From Bacteroidota bacterium (GTDB lineage Bacteria; Bacteroidota; Bacteroidia; Flavobacteriales; Weeksellaceae), in contig JAEWOR010000063.1 of assembly GCA_023399595.1 (NCBI GenBank), positions 62,001 to 126,000 on the forward strand: a stretch of 64,000 nucleotides of DNA, given 5' to 3'. The notes under the pieces were generated by a model, which was not told where the DNA came from, made no database searches, and saw only the letters and a program-made list of their open reading frames with translations. Within the stretch, counting starts at the first letter, position 1. Each line of letters begins with the position of its first letter. The position numbers and the translations under genes were made by a program. This document shows positions 62,319 through 64,000 of this stretch, piece after piece.

Positions 62319-64000
62319 ATGCTAAAGAATTACATGATGAGTTTTTTTTCTAATACTAGGAATAAAACTTTAAGAAAATGCCTTTTGACTGCTGGCTTTG
62401 CTGTAGCATGTTCTCAAGGGGTGAGTGGACAAGTTAGTGAATATACATTTTCACAATCAAATGGTACTTTTAATAGTATTAAAACCACGGGTACGCTGGT
62501 TACAGGAAGTGAGGCTACAACTTCTGCTACAAATGATACATCTGGCTGGTCGGTTACTATTCCTTTTAATTTTAATTTTAATGGAGTTAATTATACAGAG
62601 GTATATGTTAATTCTAATGGAGCTGCTAGTTTTGGTGCAACTACGAGTACGTTGTCAAGTATTATATCTGGAACTGGCACCTATGCTGGTGCTGCTGCTG
62701 TCATGAATAGAGATTTGTGGGGTGTATTTATTACTTCAGGAGTAACAACAACAGGCTCTAATGTTATTACTAACGTTGCTTCTTTTAAAGGGATTGAAAT
62801 TGGAAAAACTTTAAACAATGTAAGTGGAATTCCTGCCAGTACTACTATTACTGCATATGATGAAGTTGCAGGCACAATTACAATGTCAAATAATGCAACA
62901 TCAAGTTCATCTGCAGCAGTGGTGCGTTATGGTACAGGTAAAGTTCTTACAGCAGTAGAAGGAACTGCTCCTAACAGGGTTTTTGTAATAGAATGGTTTG
63001 GATACAATGATTATTCAACTGCTGTTACGGGTTCTAATTTTATGAGTTTCCAACTTAGATTAGCAGAAACAACTAATGTGGTTTCTTTTGTTTATGGAGA
63101 TTATTATAATGTGAATACTACTTCTAGAACCAACCAAATTGGTTTAAGAGGTGCTTCAAATGCTGATTTTAACAATAGAACAGGTGCTACAGCAACTCCT
63201 TGGAGTTCTACAACAGCGGGAACATCTAATTCAATGACGGTTTCTAGAGACAATACTAACTTTCCTGCATCTGGTTTAACATTCTCTTGGACTCCGGCAA
63301 CATGTCTTAGACCTACGGGTATTAACGCGACTTCTATTACTCAAACTTCTGCAATAATTAATTGGACCGCTCCTTCTACTACTGTAGGAAATGGGTACGA
63401 TGTGTATATTTCAAATGTTAATACTGCACCTATAAGTACAACTGCGCCAACTTTTCCGAATGTTACTGGCTTATCAACCCCTTCTGGTATTTTACAACCT
63501 TCAACAAAATACTATGTTTGGCTAAGATCAAATTGTTCTACAACGGATGTTAGTGAATGGTCAGTATTTCCATATTCCTTTTTTACGCTATGTCAAGATA
63601 TTCCTTTATTAAGCACTAATGGAGCTACAGTTTGTCCTGGTGCTACGGCTGTTCTTACGGCTACGGCTGCAGCTGGGGGAATTGTTAAATGGTTTGATTC
63701 TCAAACTGGTGGGAATGCTCTTGGGACAGGAAATGCCTTTACTACCCCTGCGTTAAATGCTACTACCACATATTATGCTGGAACTATTGTTGATAACTTT
63801 ACGCAGGGTTCAGTAGGATTTGCTAATGCTGTGTCAACAAGTGGTTATACTTTGGATGCAGGATTAATTTTTGATGCGTTAACATCCTTTAATTTAGATG
63901 GGGTTTACGTTTATCCTATGGGTACTGGTGCGGGTACTGCAACTATTGCATTAGTAGATGGTAATGTGTCTCCGGCAACTGTATTGCAACAAGTGACTGT
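62319..64000 (+). CDS. Large secreted adhesin-like protein, probable T9SS cargo (3' end beyond window)
   Basis: The frame is open from an ATG at 62319 to the right edge, about 560 residues. Residues 1-38 are a long signal region (NKTLRKCLLTAGFAVACSQG) ending at VSGQV. The first part is Thr/Ser/Asn-rich beta structure (WSVTIPFNFNFNGVNYTEVY, FVIEWFGYNDYST). A fibronectin type III domain follows (TCLRPTGINATSITQTSAII then WTAPS to YYVWLRSNC), and then an Ig-like domain (TVCPGATAVLTATAAAGGIV) of the type frequent in T9SS cargo. The sorting domain would lie outside the window, so T9SS export is inferred. The whole is low in Lys and charged residues. Confidence 0.8.
   Translation, partial: MLKNYMMSFFSNTRNKTLRKCLLTAGFAVACSQGVSGQVSEYTFSQSNGTFNSIKTTGTLVTGSEATTSATNDTSGWSVTIPFNFNFNGVNYTEVYVNSNGAASFGATTSTLSSIISGTGTYAGAAAVMNRDLWGVFITSGVTTTGSNVITNVASFKGIEIGKTLNNVSGIPASTTITAYDEVAGTITMSNNATSSSSAAVVRYGTGKVLTAVEGTAPNRVFVIEWFGYNDYSTAVTGSNFMSFQLRLAETTNVVSFVYGDYYNVNTTSRTNQIGLRGASNADFNNRTGATATPWSSTTAGTSNSMTVSRDNTNFPASGLTFSWTPATCLRPTGINATSITQTSAIINWTAPSTTVGNGYDVYISNVNTAPISTTAPTFPNVTGLSTPSGILQPSTKYYVWLRSNCSTTDVSEWSVFPYSFFTLCQDIPLLSTNGATVCPGATAVLTATAAAGGIVKWFDSQTGGNALGTGNAFTTPALNATTTYYAGTIVDNFTQGSVGFANAVSTSGYTLDAGLIFDALTSFNLDGVYVYPMGTGAGTATIALVDGNVSPATVLQQVT

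Overview
The window is chromosomal DNA from an AT-rich member of the Bacteroidota, most likely a flavobacterium of the Chryseobacterium / Elizabethkingia / Cloacibacterium group (Weeksellaceae). The support is the set of families present: two type IX secretion (T9SS) cargo proteins, a fused CcoN-CcoO cbb3 oxidase, a Bacteroidota LptE, DUF5686, DUF4251 and DUF4349 proteins, and promoters of the Bacteroidota type (TAnnTTTG at about -7, sometimes with TTG at about -33) with little Shine-Dalgarno signal. The genus is an inference. Most of the window is core genome; no phage, integrase, intact insertion sequence or CRISPR array is visible.

Layout. 1-1 kb: a partial DUF5686 protein and two near-identical tRNA-Asn genes. 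1-6 kb: RseP, release factor 1 and a large T9SS type B lectin-like protein. 6-13 kb (minus strand): miaB, a PDDEXK nuclease, a small secreted protein, a sigma-54 activator, lptE and a coupled acidic protein. 13-24 kb: envelope and metabolic genes, including a prolyl oligopeptidase lipoprotein, methylmalonyl-CoA mutase with its GTPase MeaB, two small monohaem cytochrome lipoproteins and an M48 protease lipoprotein. 24-31 kb (minus strand): a tight run pgi-folD-queE-sugar transferase-MlaE-like-MlaF-like-outer membrane protein. 31-37 kb: DUF4349 protein, glutaryl-CoA-type acyl-CoA dehydrogenase, AI-2E family permease and Lon.

37-43 kb (plus strand): a PpiD-like foldase, an MCE protein and a pair of Fe-S electron-transfer proteins. 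43-50 kb: a KAS III-type enzyme behind a long non-coding gap, a glycosyltransferase with a flippase, a small lipoprotein, serS and a Met-rich-repeat lipoprotein. 50-60 kb: a complete cbb3 oxidase locus (ccoSNOQP, ccoGH, a SafE-like protein, and the copper ATPase ccoI), divergent from a Crp/Fnr regulator. An FNR-like box overlaps the promoter before ccoS. 60-64 kb: panB with a membrane protein and an RluA-type pseudouridine synthase, then the start of a second large T9SS protein that runs off the window.

The observations most worth a second look are: an in-frame copy of the 3' end of the prolyl oligopeptidase gene on the far side of a small unknown gene; an 18-bp perfect inverted repeat whose last bases are the start codon of the T9SS lectin-like gene; the FNR-like box before the cbb3 operon beside its likely regulator; a dispersed-type repeat in the miaB leader; and the nuclease/secreted-protein pair inside the miaB run. 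I did not find a convincing new multi-gene system. All calls come from reading the sequence, without database searches.
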